Positions 9,061-18,025 of a DNA stretch of 64,000 nucleotides are shown here, piece after piece; the first letter of the stretch is position 1, and every line of letters begins with the position of its first letter. The translations under genes were made by a program, and so were the position numbers. This stretch comes from an uncultured Pelagibacteraceae bacterium. Its GTDB lineage: Bacteria > Pseudomonadota > Alphaproteobacteria > Pelagibacterales > Pelagibacteraceae. The notes beneath the pieces were generated by a model. That model saw only the letters and a list, made by a program, of their open reading frames with translations, had not been told where the DNA came from and did not search any database. The stretch is from positions 36,240-100,239 of the forward strand of contig CACHMJ010000004.1 of assembly GCA_902580895.1 (NCBI GenBank), given 5' to 3'.

Positions 9061-10479
9061 CTAAATTTTATGAAAGTTATCGACTCCAACAGTATAATTA
9101 GTGCCTGCTAACGGAACTTTTGCTAAAGCTGAAGCTTCAGAAGTAAGTGCTGCTAAATCCTCAGGTTCTAAAGAATGTATATTTGTTTTACCACAAGCTC
9201 TAGCTAACAATTGAGCTTCAAGGGTCATTGAATGCAGATAATTATAAACTCTCAATGCTGCATCATCAGGGTTTAATCTTGCTCTTAATTTTGGATCTTG
9301 TGTAGCAACTCCTACAGGGCATCTTCCAGTATGACAGTGATAACATTCACCTGCTTTTACACCCATTTCTTTTTCAAAATTTGCCTCTGGAATATCTTTG
9401 TTACAGTTTAGTGCAATCATAGAACCAGTACCAATAGCTATTGCATCTGCACCTAAAGCTAATGCTTTTGCCATATCAGCGCCATCTCTAACCCCACCAG
9501 CATAAATTAAAGTAACTTTTCCAGTTTTTCCAACATCGTCCAAAGCTCTTCTTGCTTCTCTAATAGCCGCAATACCAGGGATACCAGTGTTGGCAGCAGC
9601 AATGTGCGGACCTGCTCCTGTAGATCCTTCCATTCCATCTAAATAAATAGAGTCAGGATCACATTTTGCAGCCATACGAACATCATCATAAACTTTTGAT
9701 GCACCTAATTTTAATTGAATTGGAACTTTATTTTTTGTTAGCTGTCTAAGTTCTTCTACTTTTAATGCTAAATCGTCTGGACCTAACCAGTCAGGATGTC
9801 TAGCAGGAGATCTTTGGTCAATACCTGATGGTAGTGATCTCATTTCAGCAACTTGGTCAGTTACTTTCTGACCCATTAAGTGACCACCCATTCCAACTTT
9901 TTGTCCTTGTCCGATAAAAACTTCTATTCCATCAGCCAATTGTGCGTGATGTGGGTTAAACCCATATCTTGATTGAATACATTGATAAAACCATTTTTCA
10001 GAATATCTTCTTTCATCAGGTATCATTCCACCTTCGCCAGAACATGTTGCACTACCTGCCATAGTAGCTCCTCTTGCTAATGCAGTTTTTGCTTCATAAG
10101 ATAAAGCACCAAAACTCATACCAGTAATATAAACTGGTATATCTAATTCAATTGGATTTTCACATCTTGGTCCAATAACAGTTTTAGTTTCACATTTTTC
10201 CCTATAACCTTCGATTACGAACCTAGTAAGAGTTCCTGGTAAGAAAACTAAATCATCAAATGTTGGAATTTTTTTCATTAATGCCATTCCACGCATTCTG
10301 TATCTTCCTAACTGAGATTTAATATGAATATCATCAATTACTTCTGGTGTGAAAATAGCGTTATGACCTAATAAACTTTTATTTCTGCCACCATTAGAAC
10401 TTAAGTGAACATCAGCTTTTCCACCAACATTACCATTAGTTTTTAACTTACCATTTTTTCTCTTTTTTTTCTTAGCCAT
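9061..10479 (-). CDS. mgsC: N-methylglutamate synthase, FMN subunit (GlxD-like)
   Basis: A 472-residue protein equivalent to the central/FMN domain of glutamate synthase. The TIM-barrel synthase domain spans about residues 90-430, with GGMIPDERRY, KLGASKVYDD, GGVRDGADMAKALALGADA and the Fe-S/FMN region CYHCHTGRCPVGVATQDP. It joins the methylamine group to the glutamate skeleton to form N-methylglutamate from gamma-glutamylmethylamide. The N-terminal 30 residues are lysine- and asparagine-rich. The start overlaps the mgsB stop by one base. Plain glutamate synthase use is unlikely because the subunits are split and gmaS is close. Confidence 0.85.
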   Translation of the reverse strand: MAKKKKRKNGKLKTNGNVGGKADVHLSSNGGRNKSLLGHNAIFTPEVIDDIHIKSQLGRYRMRGMALMKKIPTFDDLVFLPGTLTRFVIEGYREKCETKTVIGPRCENPIELDIPVYITGMSFGALSYEAKTALARGATMAGSATCSGEGGMIPDERRYSEKWFYQCIQSRYGFNPHHAQLADGIEVFIGQGQKVGMGGHLMGQKVTDQVAEMRSLPSGIDQRSPARHPDWLGPDDLALKVEELRQLTKNKVPIQLKLGASKVYDDVRMAAKCDPDSIYLDGMEGSTGAGPHIAAANTGIPGIAAIREARRALDDVGKTGKVTLIYAGGVRDGADMAKALALGADAIAIGTGSMIALNCNKDIPEANFEKEMGVKAGECYHCHTGRCPVGVATQDPKLRARLNPDDAALRVYNYLHSMTLEAQLLARACGKTNIHSLEPEDLAALTSEASALAKVPLAGTNYTVGVDNFHKI

Positions 10480-11333
10480 TAAATTGCTCCTTTTTTCTCA
10501 GTAGGTTCTAAGTTATCGTAATTCCAAAGTTTTTTACCTGCTACAATTTTTTTCATTTTACTTACATCAAAATTTTCGCCGATTTCAGCAACCTTTAATT
10601 TTCTTTTTAACCAATCTTGATCACTTTTAGTCAATTCGGCATCTACTGCATCACTACCATAAGAGCCAATTTCTCCACCTACGAAAATTGTCCCATCATA
10701 CATCGAATCTCCTAAATTTATACCAACATCACCTAGGATGATGATTCTTCCTCTTTGCATCATAAATCCAGTAAATGCACCCGCATCACCACCTATAATT
10801 ATTGTGCCACCTTTCATATCAATACCTGTTCTTGCACCAACACTACCTTTACAGATTAAATCACCACCTCTGATAGCAGCTCCAAAACAGGATCCAGCAT
10901 TTTTTTCGATTACAACTTTACCTGCCATCAAATTTTCTGCACAAGACCATCCAACTCTTCCATTGATTCGAACTATTGGACCATCACACGATCCCATTCC
11001 GAAATATCCTAAACTTCCTTCAAAAATTAAATTTAATTTATTTAAAATACCAACACCTAAACTATGTTTTCCTTGAGGGTTTTTAATTACAATTGTTCCA
11101 TAACCTTGTCCCATTAAATTATCTATTTCTTTATTTGCTTCTGCAGCAGTCATATCTTTTACATCAAGGTCAGTCCTCTTGTTAAAATCAACATCATGGG
11201 TTCCAAAATAGTAGAAATTTTCTGCTTCATCAGGATTGAAAAATTTTTGTTGTGTTCGTCCTGTTAAAACTTCAGTGTGCATACCCATAGCTTGGGCTTT
11301 AGTTTTTTTGGAAACACTTTTTATATTTGCCAT
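10479..11333 (-). CDS. mgsB: N-methylglutamate synthase, GXGXG beta-helix subunit (GlxC-like)
   Basis: A 284-residue protein corresponding to the C-terminal GXGXG domain of glutamate synthase. From about residue 110 it shows repeated glycine-rich turns (GSLGYFGMGSCDG, GRVGWSCAENLMAG, GGDLICKGSVGARTG, GGTIIIGGDAGAFTG, GRIIILGDVG), the mark of the right-handed beta-helix that bridges the amidotransferase and FMN subunits. It overlaps mgsA by 13 bases and mgsC by one base, which points to coupled translation and fixed stoichiometry of the complex. Confidence 0.85.
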   Translation of the reverse strand: MANIKSVSKKTKAQAMGMHTEVLTGRTQQKFFNPDEAENFYYFGTHDVDFNKRTDLDVKDMTAAEANKEIDNLMGQGYGTIVIKNPQGKHSLGVGILNKLNLIFEGSLGYFGMGSCDGPIVRINGRVGWSCAENLMAGKVVIEKNAGSCFGAAIRGGDLICKGSVGARTGIDMKGGTIIIGGDAGAFTGFMMQRGRIIILGDVGINLGDSMYDGTIFVGGEIGSYGSDAVDAELTKSDQDWLKRKLKVAEIGENFDVSKMKKIVAGKKLWNYDNLEPTEKKGAI

Positions 11334-12265
11334 ACTTTTACCTCTCCATCGAACGGGTCATAAGTATCAATTTCTTGTGGTAAAATTGATCGAATTGCTA
11401 TTTCTTCTGAACCCATTGCTACTAAATCATCAGACTCATACAAAACTAGAGGTTTAGCAGCCATAGTGTCTTTCGCCATACCTAAAGAATCTTTCGTAGC
11501 TACAAAATAAGTAAAGACACCATCTAAACCAGTTAAAGACTCTTTCATACCTTCTTCTAAAGATGCCCCATCTCTCATTTTTTCCGCTAAATAAACAGCA
11601 ATAAGTTCTGAGTCACACTCAGACATAAATCTCATTCCTTTATTTTCTAAAGCTCTTCTATTATTCCAATAATTTGTAAGTTGACCATTATGAACAACTG
11701 ATACATCACTAAACGGATAACCCCAAAACGGGTGAGCAGATTTAATATCTACACCGGACTCAGTGGCCATTCGTGCATGCCCTATTGCGTGAGTGCCAAC
11801 AAGTTTATCTAAATTATATCTATCACAAACCATCTTAGCATTTCCAAGATCTTTAATTACCTCTAATGATTTACCCATTGAAAGTATTTCTACTCCAGGA
11901 ATACTCTCAATCTTTTGTGAAAATTCTAATAAATCTTTTTTGTTATATTCTATTTCATATCTTAATGAGTAGGGGAGTATTCTTTCCTCTTTGATAATTT
12001 TTGCACCCATTTCATTAAGATAACTATCAACAATTTTTTTTCTTTCATCATAAACAGACACATCTTCAGCAACTGATGTACTACCTTCACCAACGTTTTC
12101 TCCAACTTTAAAACGCATGATAAAATTTTTTCCATCAGTATCTCCGTATAAAGCATAACCTGTAGAGTCCTCTCCTCTATGTTTCAGAGCTTGCAACATA
12201 CCTTGAAGCTCATGACCAACTTTTGAAGATTTTCCTCTATGAATTAATCCCGCAATTCCGCACAT
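11321..12265 (-). CDS. mgsA: N-methylglutamate synthase, glutaminase-type subunit (GlxB-like)
   Basis: A class II glutamine amidotransferase (Ntn hydrolase) of 314 residues. The N-terminus MCGIAGL exposes the catalytic Cys after Met removal, and KHRGEDSTGY, GHARMATES and VVHNGQLTNYW are the family motifs. In the MgsABC complex this subunit should release methylamine from gamma-glutamylmethylamide for transfer. It is the first of three overlapping mgs genes and starts 24 bases after the GS-like gene at 12290-13759, so that gene is probably on the same message. Confidence 0.87.
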   Translation of the reverse strand: MCGIAGLIHRGKSSKVGHELQGMLQALKHRGEDSTGYALYGDTDGKNFIMRFKVGENVGEGSTSVAEDVSVYDERKKIVDSYLNEMGAKIIKEERILPYSLRYEIEYNKKDLLEFSQKIESIPGVEILSMGKSLEVIKDLGNAKMVCDRYNLDKLVGTHAIGHARMATESGVDIKSAHPFWGYPFSDVSVVHNGQLTNYWNNRRALENKGMRFMSECDSELIAVYLAEKMRDGASLEEGMKESLTGLDGVFTYFVATKDSLGMAKDTMAAKPLVLYESDDLVAMGSEEIAIRSILPQEIDTYDPFDGEVKVWQI

Positions 12266-12289
12266 ATACTTTTCCTCTTTCCGTATTTT

Positions 12290-13759
12290 TTATGGTAGGC
12301 AATCTAGATAAGTGTCTAGATCCCATTGAGTTGTTGCTCCTAAAAATCTTTCCCATTCATCATTTTTATACCAATGAAAAACTTTATACATTTCATCGGG
12401 CATAGCTGATTTAATTACCTCATCCTCTGATAATCTTTCCAAAGCTTCCCCTAAACTTAAAGGAAGTTTTTTTACATCCTTACCAGCTTTTTGAGCTTCA
12501 TAAATATTTCTAGATTCAGGATCAGCTGGTTTCATTTTATTACTTATTCCATGATCACAAGCTTTTAATAATGCAGCACCCAACAAGTAAGGATTATGCA
12601 TTGAGTCAACAGATCTGTATTCAAATCTTCCTGGCGCTGATACTCTTAATCCACAAGTTCTATTTTGATAACCCCAGTCAGCATAAACAGGTGCCCAAAA
12701 ACCTTGATCCCATAATCTTCTATAAGAATTTACTGTTGAAGATCCTAAGGCCGTTAAAGCAGGAAGGTGTTCCATAATACCCGCTATTGATTGTAAACCA
12801 ATTTTACCTGGCAATTGCATATCTTTCGTATCAGGCATAAATGTATTAGTTCCACCTTCAACATAACCAAAAACTTCTTCAACTCCTGGTAATGATTTGT
12901 GTCCAAGTTTATTTGTTTTAATTTTTCCACCTTTCCATAAAGACATGTTAGTATGGCAACCACTTGCAGAAACTCCCATAAATGGTTTGGTCATAAAACA
13001 TGCAATAAGATTGTGTTCTCTAGCAACCTGAGCACATATTTGTCTATAAGTTGATAATCTGTCTGCATTTCGAAGAACGTTGTCGTATGTCCAGTTTAAT
13101 TCTAATTGTCCTGGTGCATCTTCATGATCTCCTTGGATCATATCTAGACCCATAGCTTTTGCGTATTCAATTACTTTCATGAATACTGGTCTCAATGACT
13201 CAAACTGATCTATGTGGTAACAGAATGGTTTTGAAAATCCTTTTCCTGTAGGAGTACCGTCATCATTTTTTGTTAGCCACATCATTTCAGGTTCAGTTCC
13301 AACTCTTAATTCTAAACCATGCTTTTTCTCGAATTCATCCATAAAAATTCTTAAATTTCCTCTACAGTCAGAAGTTAAATGTCCGCCAGGATTATTTCTC
13401 TCTTCTCTGTTTCTAAAACATGTTACAAAAACTCTTCCTACTCTTTTGTCCCATGGTAATTGACAGAAAGTTTCTGGATCAGGAATACCGACTAATTCCA
13501 TTGCTTCAGGTCCATAACCTATATAATTATTATGACGATCTAAAAATAAGTTTGCTGTAGCTCCGTATACTAATTGAAAACCTTTCTCTGCTGTTCTTTC
13601 CCAATGATCTGCAGGTATTCCTTTACCTACAACTCTCCCTGTTACAGAAATAAATTGATAATAAATATAAGTAATTCCTAATTCGTTAATTTTTTCTCTA
13701 ACTTTTTTAACTTGTTTGTCTCTACCAGGTCGGTTTACGTGTTTTTCTAGATCCGTCAT
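12290..13759 (-). CDS. Second glutamine-synthetase-like ligase (type III/GlnT group), substrate unknown
   Basis: A 489-residue GS-family ligase with the catalytic core intact: HEDAPGQLELNW, SGCHTNMSLW, STVNSYRRL and APGRFEYRS. It should couple the gamma-carboxyl of glutamate, or a similar acid, to an amine with ATP. The ATG at 13759 is chosen over one at 13771 because GAGGGG stands four bases before it. Compared with gmaS at 5313-6638 it has Pro-Gly-Gln-Leu in place of Asn-Gly-Gln-Phe after HEDA, lacks the GNNRTH motif (YQNRTCGLR instead) and is about 48 residues longer. It lies between mgsA and a FAD amine oxidase-like gene, so an amine other than methylamine is a reasonable guess. A true glutamine synthetase is also possible. 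Confidence 0.75.
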   Translation of the reverse strand: MTDLEKHVNRPGRDKQVKKVREKINELGITYIYYQFISVTGRVVGKGIPADHWERTAEKGFQLVYGATANLFLDRHNNYIGYGPEAMELVGIPDPETFCQLPWDKRVGRVFVTCFRNREERNNPGGHLTSDCRGNLRIFMDEFEKKHGLELRVGTEPEMMWLTKNDDGTPTGKGFSKPFCYHIDQFESLRPVFMKVIEYAKAMGLDMIQGDHEDAPGQLELNWTYDNVLRNADRLSTYRQICAQVAREHNLIACFMTKPFMGVSASGCHTNMSLWKGGKIKTNKLGHKSLPGVEEVFGYVEGGTNTFMPDTKDMQLPGKIGLQSIAGIMEHLPALTALGSSTVNSYRRLWDQGFWAPVYADWGYQNRTCGLRVSAPGRFEYRSVDSMHNPYLLGAALLKACDHGISNKMKPADPESRNIYEAQKAGKDVKKLPLSLGEALERLSEDEVIKSAMPDEMYKVFHWYKNDEWERFLGATTQWDLDTYLDCLP

Positions 13760-13829
13760 TTTTCCCCTCAATGAATTATAATTTTATTCAAGCGTAACTG
13801 AAAAATTTATTAGTGTCTAGGCTAAGAGT

Positions 13830-15161
13830 TTAACTCCAAGGAAACGGACTGTTCGAAGTAGGGTGAAGTTCGCCCTTCTCGTAACGGTTGAATCTAAACG
13901 GTTTTAATAAATCACTTTCGGTACCAAGAATTTCTTTAGCTACAAGTTCACCAACACCGATCATTTTATATCCGTGGTTAGCATCAGCAATCATGTATAC
14001 GTTTTCAAAAAATCTATCAAAGATTGGAAATGAGTCCGGTGTCATGCATCCAAGACCACCTGATGGACCCTTTCTATATAAATCAGATTTTCCCTCAAAT
14101 CTTTTTTGGCAATGAGCTAAAGCAGAGCACCACATATCACTAAATGCATCAGTAGTTTGATACTCTGGAGACTCAATTCCATAAGGATCAACATTTACTT
14201 GATCAAAATGTTTTTTAACAATGTAAGGAGATGTTCCACCTTGAACTCCTAAACCTTCAATATCAGGCTTATAATAAATTCCCCAAATTTTATCTGTAAT
14301 TAATTTTTTTGTTTTATCAGAATATAGTGGTGCAGTTGAATCTACGTGAACTACAGGCGGCTGTTTTCCATCATTTGTTTTTAAGTAATCTGGTTCGACA
14401 CCAATAACCCCTTCTTGCAGCATCCAATAAGTCCACATGTCAGTTACATGCATTTTACCATCTTTACCTTTGATGTTTGCTGTTTTAGGAAGTTCAAGCA
14501 TATTCCAAAAATCTCTAGCCCACGGTCCTGCTCCAATTACTACTTGCTCACAATCGATTGTGCCTTTATCTGTTTCAACTCCTGTAACCGCCTTGCTGTT
14601 ACTTCCTCTTTTAAATCCTGTAACTTTCACACCTTTCATCACTTGAACACCATTAGAAGTAGATTTATTTTCTAGAGCTTTAATAGAGTCTTTATTAAAT
14701 GCGTATCCGCCCTTTTTTTCATGAAGAATTGAAGTTATGCCTTTAGCTTGCCAGTCATCAAACATTCCCTTCATGTATTTCATGCAATCCTTTTCACCTT
14801 CTATAAAATCAGATTCATACCCAATTGCTTTTTGTTGCTCATAAATACTTGCTACGTCTTCATGCATAACCTCAGGTGATATTTGTAAATAACCAACTGG
14901 ATTATATTTAAATGCTTTTGGATCGCTTTCCCAAACAGACACTGAGTGGGCCATCAATTCTCTCATTGCTGGTTGAAAATAATTATTTCTAACTACTCCA
15001 CATGCAATTCCACTTGCTCCAGCAGCAGTGTCTTTTTTTTCAAGGACTACAATGTCACCAGGATTTTTATAAGTTTCAGATAATTTCCAAGCAGTGCTTA
15101 AACCGTGGATACCCCCACCGATTATTACTACTTTTGCTTTTGTCGGTAATGACATATGCAA
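13830..15161 (-). CDS. FAD-dependent amine oxidoreductase (DAO/SoxB-like)
   Basis: A 443-residue flavoprotein of the DAO superfamily. The FAD-binding GGGIHGLSTAWKL lies near residues 15-27, an acidic LEKKD ends the second strand, AAGASGIACG follows, and the C-terminal ANHGYKMIGVGELVA closes the FAD site. It resembles the beta subunit of sarcosine oxidase but has no SoxD/A/G partners next to it. It precedes the GS-like gene, followed by mgsABC, on the same strand. It may oxidise the product made by that ligase or by Mgs, or another N-methyl amino acid. The start could equally be the Met two codons further in (15155). Confidence 0.75.
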   Translation of the reverse strand: MHMSLPTKAKVVIIGGGIHGLSTAWKLSETYKNPGDIVVLEKKDTAAGASGIACGVVRNNYFQPAMRELMAHSVSVWESDPKAFKYNPVGYLQISPEVMHEDVASIYEQQKAIGYESDFIEGEKDCMKYMKGMFDDWQAKGITSILHEKKGGYAFNKDSIKALENKSTSNGVQVMKGVKVTGFKRGSNSKAVTGVETDKGTIDCEQVVIGAGPWARDFWNMLELPKTANIKGKDGKMHVTDMWTYWMLQEGVIGVEPDYLKTNDGKQPPVVHVDSTAPLYSDKTKKLITDKIWGIYYKPDIEGLGVQGGTSPYIVKKHFDQVNVDPYGIESPEYQTTDAFSDMWCSALAHCQKRFEGKSDLYRKGPSGGLGCMTPDSFPIFDRFFENVYMIADANHGYKMIGVGELVAKEILGTESDLLKPFRFNRYEKGELHPTSNSPFPWS

Positions 15162-15235
15162 ACTTTATTTTTCATGCGACTTAAATATATAGTTTTTTAT
15201 ATATATAAAAAATATAAGTAAAACTTGTATAAATA

Positions 15236-15586
15236 TTAAAAACTCAGATGTTTTAGTGTTTCTATATAATTATTGAACTCGTTAATAAAACTCTCACTTG
15301 GTTTAATGTGCTTTTTTCTTTGGTCATTTGAGGTTTTCTCTAAAAAGAAAAAACCTTTTTCACAAGCCTCATTTATCATCAAAGCCGACTTTGGACGTGA
15401 AGTTTTAAATAGTTTAGTCTTAAGTTCCTCAACAGTAAGATTTTCTTTATATTTATATGCATGCATTACTAAAAGCATCATATGATAATGTGAAGGCGAT
15501 TTTCTAAAAAAGTAATTACTAGAAGTGTGAGAAAGTTTCATCTGATCTTCCCAAAATTCCAATAAATCCTTCGCTGATTTTGGCAT
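15236..15586 (-). CDS. Winged-helix (MarR-like) transcriptional regulator coupled to tdm
   Basis: A 116-residue protein that looks like a small winged-helix regulator: helices around residues 1-45, the recognition region TVEELKTKLFKTSRPKSALMINEACEKG split here for length only (residues about 50-78), a wing FFFLEKTSNDQRKKHIKPSE, and a C-terminal helix. The DQRKK wing followed by a terminal dimer helix is typical of MarR-type proteins. Its ATG overlaps the tdm stop codon (TAATG), so the two are translationally coupled. The natural reading is a local regulator of the TMAO genes and of the divergent tmoX promoter, which is inference. Confidence 0.65.
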   Translation of the reverse strand: MPKSAKDLLEFWEDQMKLSHTSSNYFFRKSPSHYHMMLLVMHAYKYKENLTVEELKTKLFKTSRPKSALMINEACEKGFFFLEKTSNDQRKKHIKPSESFINEFNNYIETLKHLSF

Positions 15587-17925
15587 TAGGATCTGACTCT
15601 TGTTTTCTTCGGATCGAAATGTGGAAACCCAACTACTTTTGCAGCAATTCTTTTTTGATGACCATCAATTTTACCAACCTCAACTTCAGTCCCTTCACTT
15701 GAGTACTGAGTATCGATTCTGCATAAAGCTATATTTTTATTTAAAGTCGTGGATAAACAACCACTAGTTATTACACCTACTTGAGATCTTCCAACGTGCA
15801 CGCAATCACCATGTCCAGCCGCCTCTTTTCCAATAAGTTCTAATCCCACAAGTTTTTTTTGAGGATTTGCTTTTCTTTCTTTCAAAACCTCTTTACCAAT
15901 AAAATCTTCTTCTTTAGTTTTTAATGGAACAGCAAAACCTATTCCAGCCTCAAAAGGATCTTGTTGACCATCAAATTCATTGCCAAATAAAATTAAACCA
16001 GCTTCAATTCTAAGCTTGTCTAAAGCTGCAAATCCAGCAGGAATTAAGCCTTCATTTTTTCCAGCTTCCATAAGTTTATCCCAAACGGCAGAGGCATGAC
16101 TCGGATGACACCATACTTCATAACCAAGTTCGCCAGTATATCCTGTTCTTGAAACAATCAATGGAATACCTTGAAGGTTTTCAATTCTACAAATAGTAAA
16201 TCTGAACCATTCCAGCTCATCTATAGATGGTTGTGTTGGTGGAGTAAAAATCATTTTTTTTAATATCTCTCTACTTTTTGGACCTTGTATTGATACGTTA
16301 CTAATTTGATCCGTTGAATTTTTTACATTGACCTTAAAGTTTTTCTTTTTAGCTATTTCTTTAAGCCATTCACCACCATATTCGTCTCCACAAATCCATC
16401 TAAAACCAGTTTCACTTAATCTCAATAATGTACCATCATCAAACATCATTCCGTTTTCATAACACATCGCAGAGTAAACAACTTGACCAACAGCAAGCTT
16501 TTTAATATTTCTAGTTAATGTATAATTCATCAATTCCTCAGCATCAGGACCTATAATTTCAAATTTTCTTAAAGCAGATAAATCAATTAAGACTGCTTTT
16601 TCTCTACAAGCATTGTACTCCTCAACAACTCCATGCTTGGTATAATCATTAGGTAACCAAAAACCTCTAGCATCAATAAAATTTCTAGTAAGCTTAGAGG
16701 TTTTTTCGTGAAAGCCAGAGTTTCTGGTAAGTTTTTTTTCAGAGTCTGTTTTCATTCTAAATGCAAAAGATTTTGAAAATTCTTTTTTTTTATCATAGGT
16801 TCTAACAAAAATATCTGTTGGATTCCATGAATTACATGCATCGATATCACTAGGACAAGCTGTTGTCCCAATTGTTAAATCTTTTAAAGCTCTGAACATT
16901 ACATAATCCCCAGGTCTTGCGTAAGACTCGTCTGAAATTACCGAATTTAAACCTGTTGCTGAAGTATTAAAAAATAAATTGATAGCCTGCCATCCTTTTT
17001 GTTTTTGAACACCATATTTTGCCATTGCATTATTTAAGTTTTCAGAGCAATTAGGATGACCAAAATAGCCAGCGTCTTCATAATATTTTGAAGTACAAGC
17101 AAGATTAAATGTGTCATGTTTTCCAACAGTATCTCTTATGACTTCAACTAATGGTTCATGATCGGTGTCGTAAAATTTTGAAAATAAACCAGGACCTGGA
17201 AAAGTATTTCCCATAAAAGTCCTCGTTGTTTGCCAATCAAGACCTTTTTCAACTTTTTTATCAAGTTTTTTTGTATCGAACGCCACAAAGTCAGAACATT
17301 GTCTACCGGCTGGACTTATTACTTGAATAAAATCTCCCTCTTTAACTTCGAATGAAATTGCAGTTTGTCTCTCAATATTTTCCTCATAATTTGGCTCATA
17401 AATAGGATCAGGAATTATTGATAATTCTTTATCATTAACTATTTTATATCTTTTTATGAATATCGTTAAATCGCTAGAAGGATTTTGCTCTGATACCAGC
17501 ATATTGTTTTGTGGCGCTGCAAAAATAACGTAGCATTTGTCTTTAGATTTTATCTTAATTTTTTCACCACTTGGAGTTTGTTCATCAAACAAAATTGATG
17601 ATTTTGATTTATTAATATCTAAATTTCTTTTTTTTAATTGTAGGTTTGTTATTAAAGAGCTTTCATCTTTACCTTTAAGCAACTCTTTAATAAAACTTTT
17701 TTTACAATTTTCTTTTTGATTTAAAATTCCAAGCTCAGATTTTCCATCTTTATCAAAACAAATGATTTCACAAATTTGATTTCCTTCCTCATTAATTATT
17801 TCTATTTCATCATCTGGAAATATTTGTAAACCTGTAAGACCACCAGCGTTAACGACATGTCTTTCAACTCCAGGTGGTAAAACATTTAGACCAGGCTCTT
17901 TAATATCTAAAGTAGTTTGCGACAT
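15586..17925 (-). CDS. tdm: Trimethylamine N-oxide demethylase
   Basis: Splits TMAO into dimethylamine and formaldehyde; the C-terminal domain can pass the C1 unit to tetrahydrofolate. The 779-residue protein has a DUF1989-type metal domain at about residues 185-380, with GRQCSDFVAFD (Cys210) and ACPSDIDACNSWNPTD (Cys357, Cys364), and a GcvT-like folate domain at about 400-779 (SIQGPKSREIL, SRTGYTGELGYEVW, RIEAGLILFGNE). The ATG at 17925 gives the MSQTTL start; a longer frame to 18114 would run into tmoX and is rejected. Residues 34-60 look like a degenerate copy of 196-217. The divergent neighbour tmoX and the downstream winged-helix gene support the role. Confidence 0.9.
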   Translation of the reverse strand: MSQTTLDIKEPGLNVLPPGVERHVVNAGGLTGLQIFPDDEIEIINEEGNQICEIICFDKDGKSELGILNQKENCKKSFIKELLKGKDESSLITNLQLKKRNLDINKSKSSILFDEQTPSGEKIKIKSKDKCYVIFAAPQNNMLVSEQNPSSDLTIFIKRYKIVNDKELSIIPDPIYEPNYEENIERQTAISFEVKEGDFIQVISPAGRQCSDFVAFDTKKLDKKVEKGLDWQTTRTFMGNTFPGPGLFSKFYDTDHEPLVEVIRDTVGKHDTFNLACTSKYYEDAGYFGHPNCSENLNNAMAKYGVQKQKGWQAINLFFNTSATGLNSVISDESYARPGDYVMFRALKDLTIGTTACPSDIDACNSWNPTDIFVRTYDKKKEFSKSFAFRMKTDSEKKLTRNSGFHEKTSKLTRNFIDARGFWLPNDYTKHGVVEEYNACREKAVLIDLSALRKFEIIGPDAEELMNYTLTRNIKKLAVGQVVYSAMCYENGMMFDDGTLLRLSETGFRWICGDEYGGEWLKEIAKKKNFKVNVKNSTDQISNVSIQGPKSREILKKMIFTPPTQPSIDELEWFRFTICRIENLQGIPLIVSRTGYTGELGYEVWCHPSHASAVWDKLMEAGKNEGLIPAGFAALDKLRIEAGLILFGNEFDGQQDPFEAGIGFAVPLKTKEEDFIGKEVLKERKANPQKKLVGLELIGKEAAGHGDCVHVGRSQVGVITSGCLSTTLNKNIALCRIDTQYSSEGTEVEVGKIDGHQKRIAAKVVGFPHFDPKKTRVRS

Positions 17926-17965
17926 TTTTATAAATCTTTCTACATAATATATATAAATCTTGTAG

Positions 17966-17994
17966 TTGACTATCATTTTACTTAGGCACATACT
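17966..17994 (+). promoter_or_regulatory. Putative sigma70-type promoter of tmoX
   Basis: In the 100-base gap between the divergent tdm and tmoX genes, TTGACT (17966-17971) and CATACT (17989-17994) are 17 bases apart, a good match to the -35/-10 pattern. A 12-base palindrome, CTTAATATTAAG, follows at 18002-18013 near the expected transcript start, and AAGGGG sits before the tmoX ATG. The palindrome could be an operator for the tdm-linked regulator. Prediction only. Confidence 0.5.
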
Positions 17995-18025
17995 GAATAC
18001 ACTTAATATTAAGAAAGGGGAATAA

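Noticed and set aside
10738..11076. 112-residue plus-strand open frame rich in Pro and Ile
   Set aside because: It is the antisense shadow of the glycine-rich beta-helix of MgsB; the composition mirrors the sense codons and it has no support as a gene.
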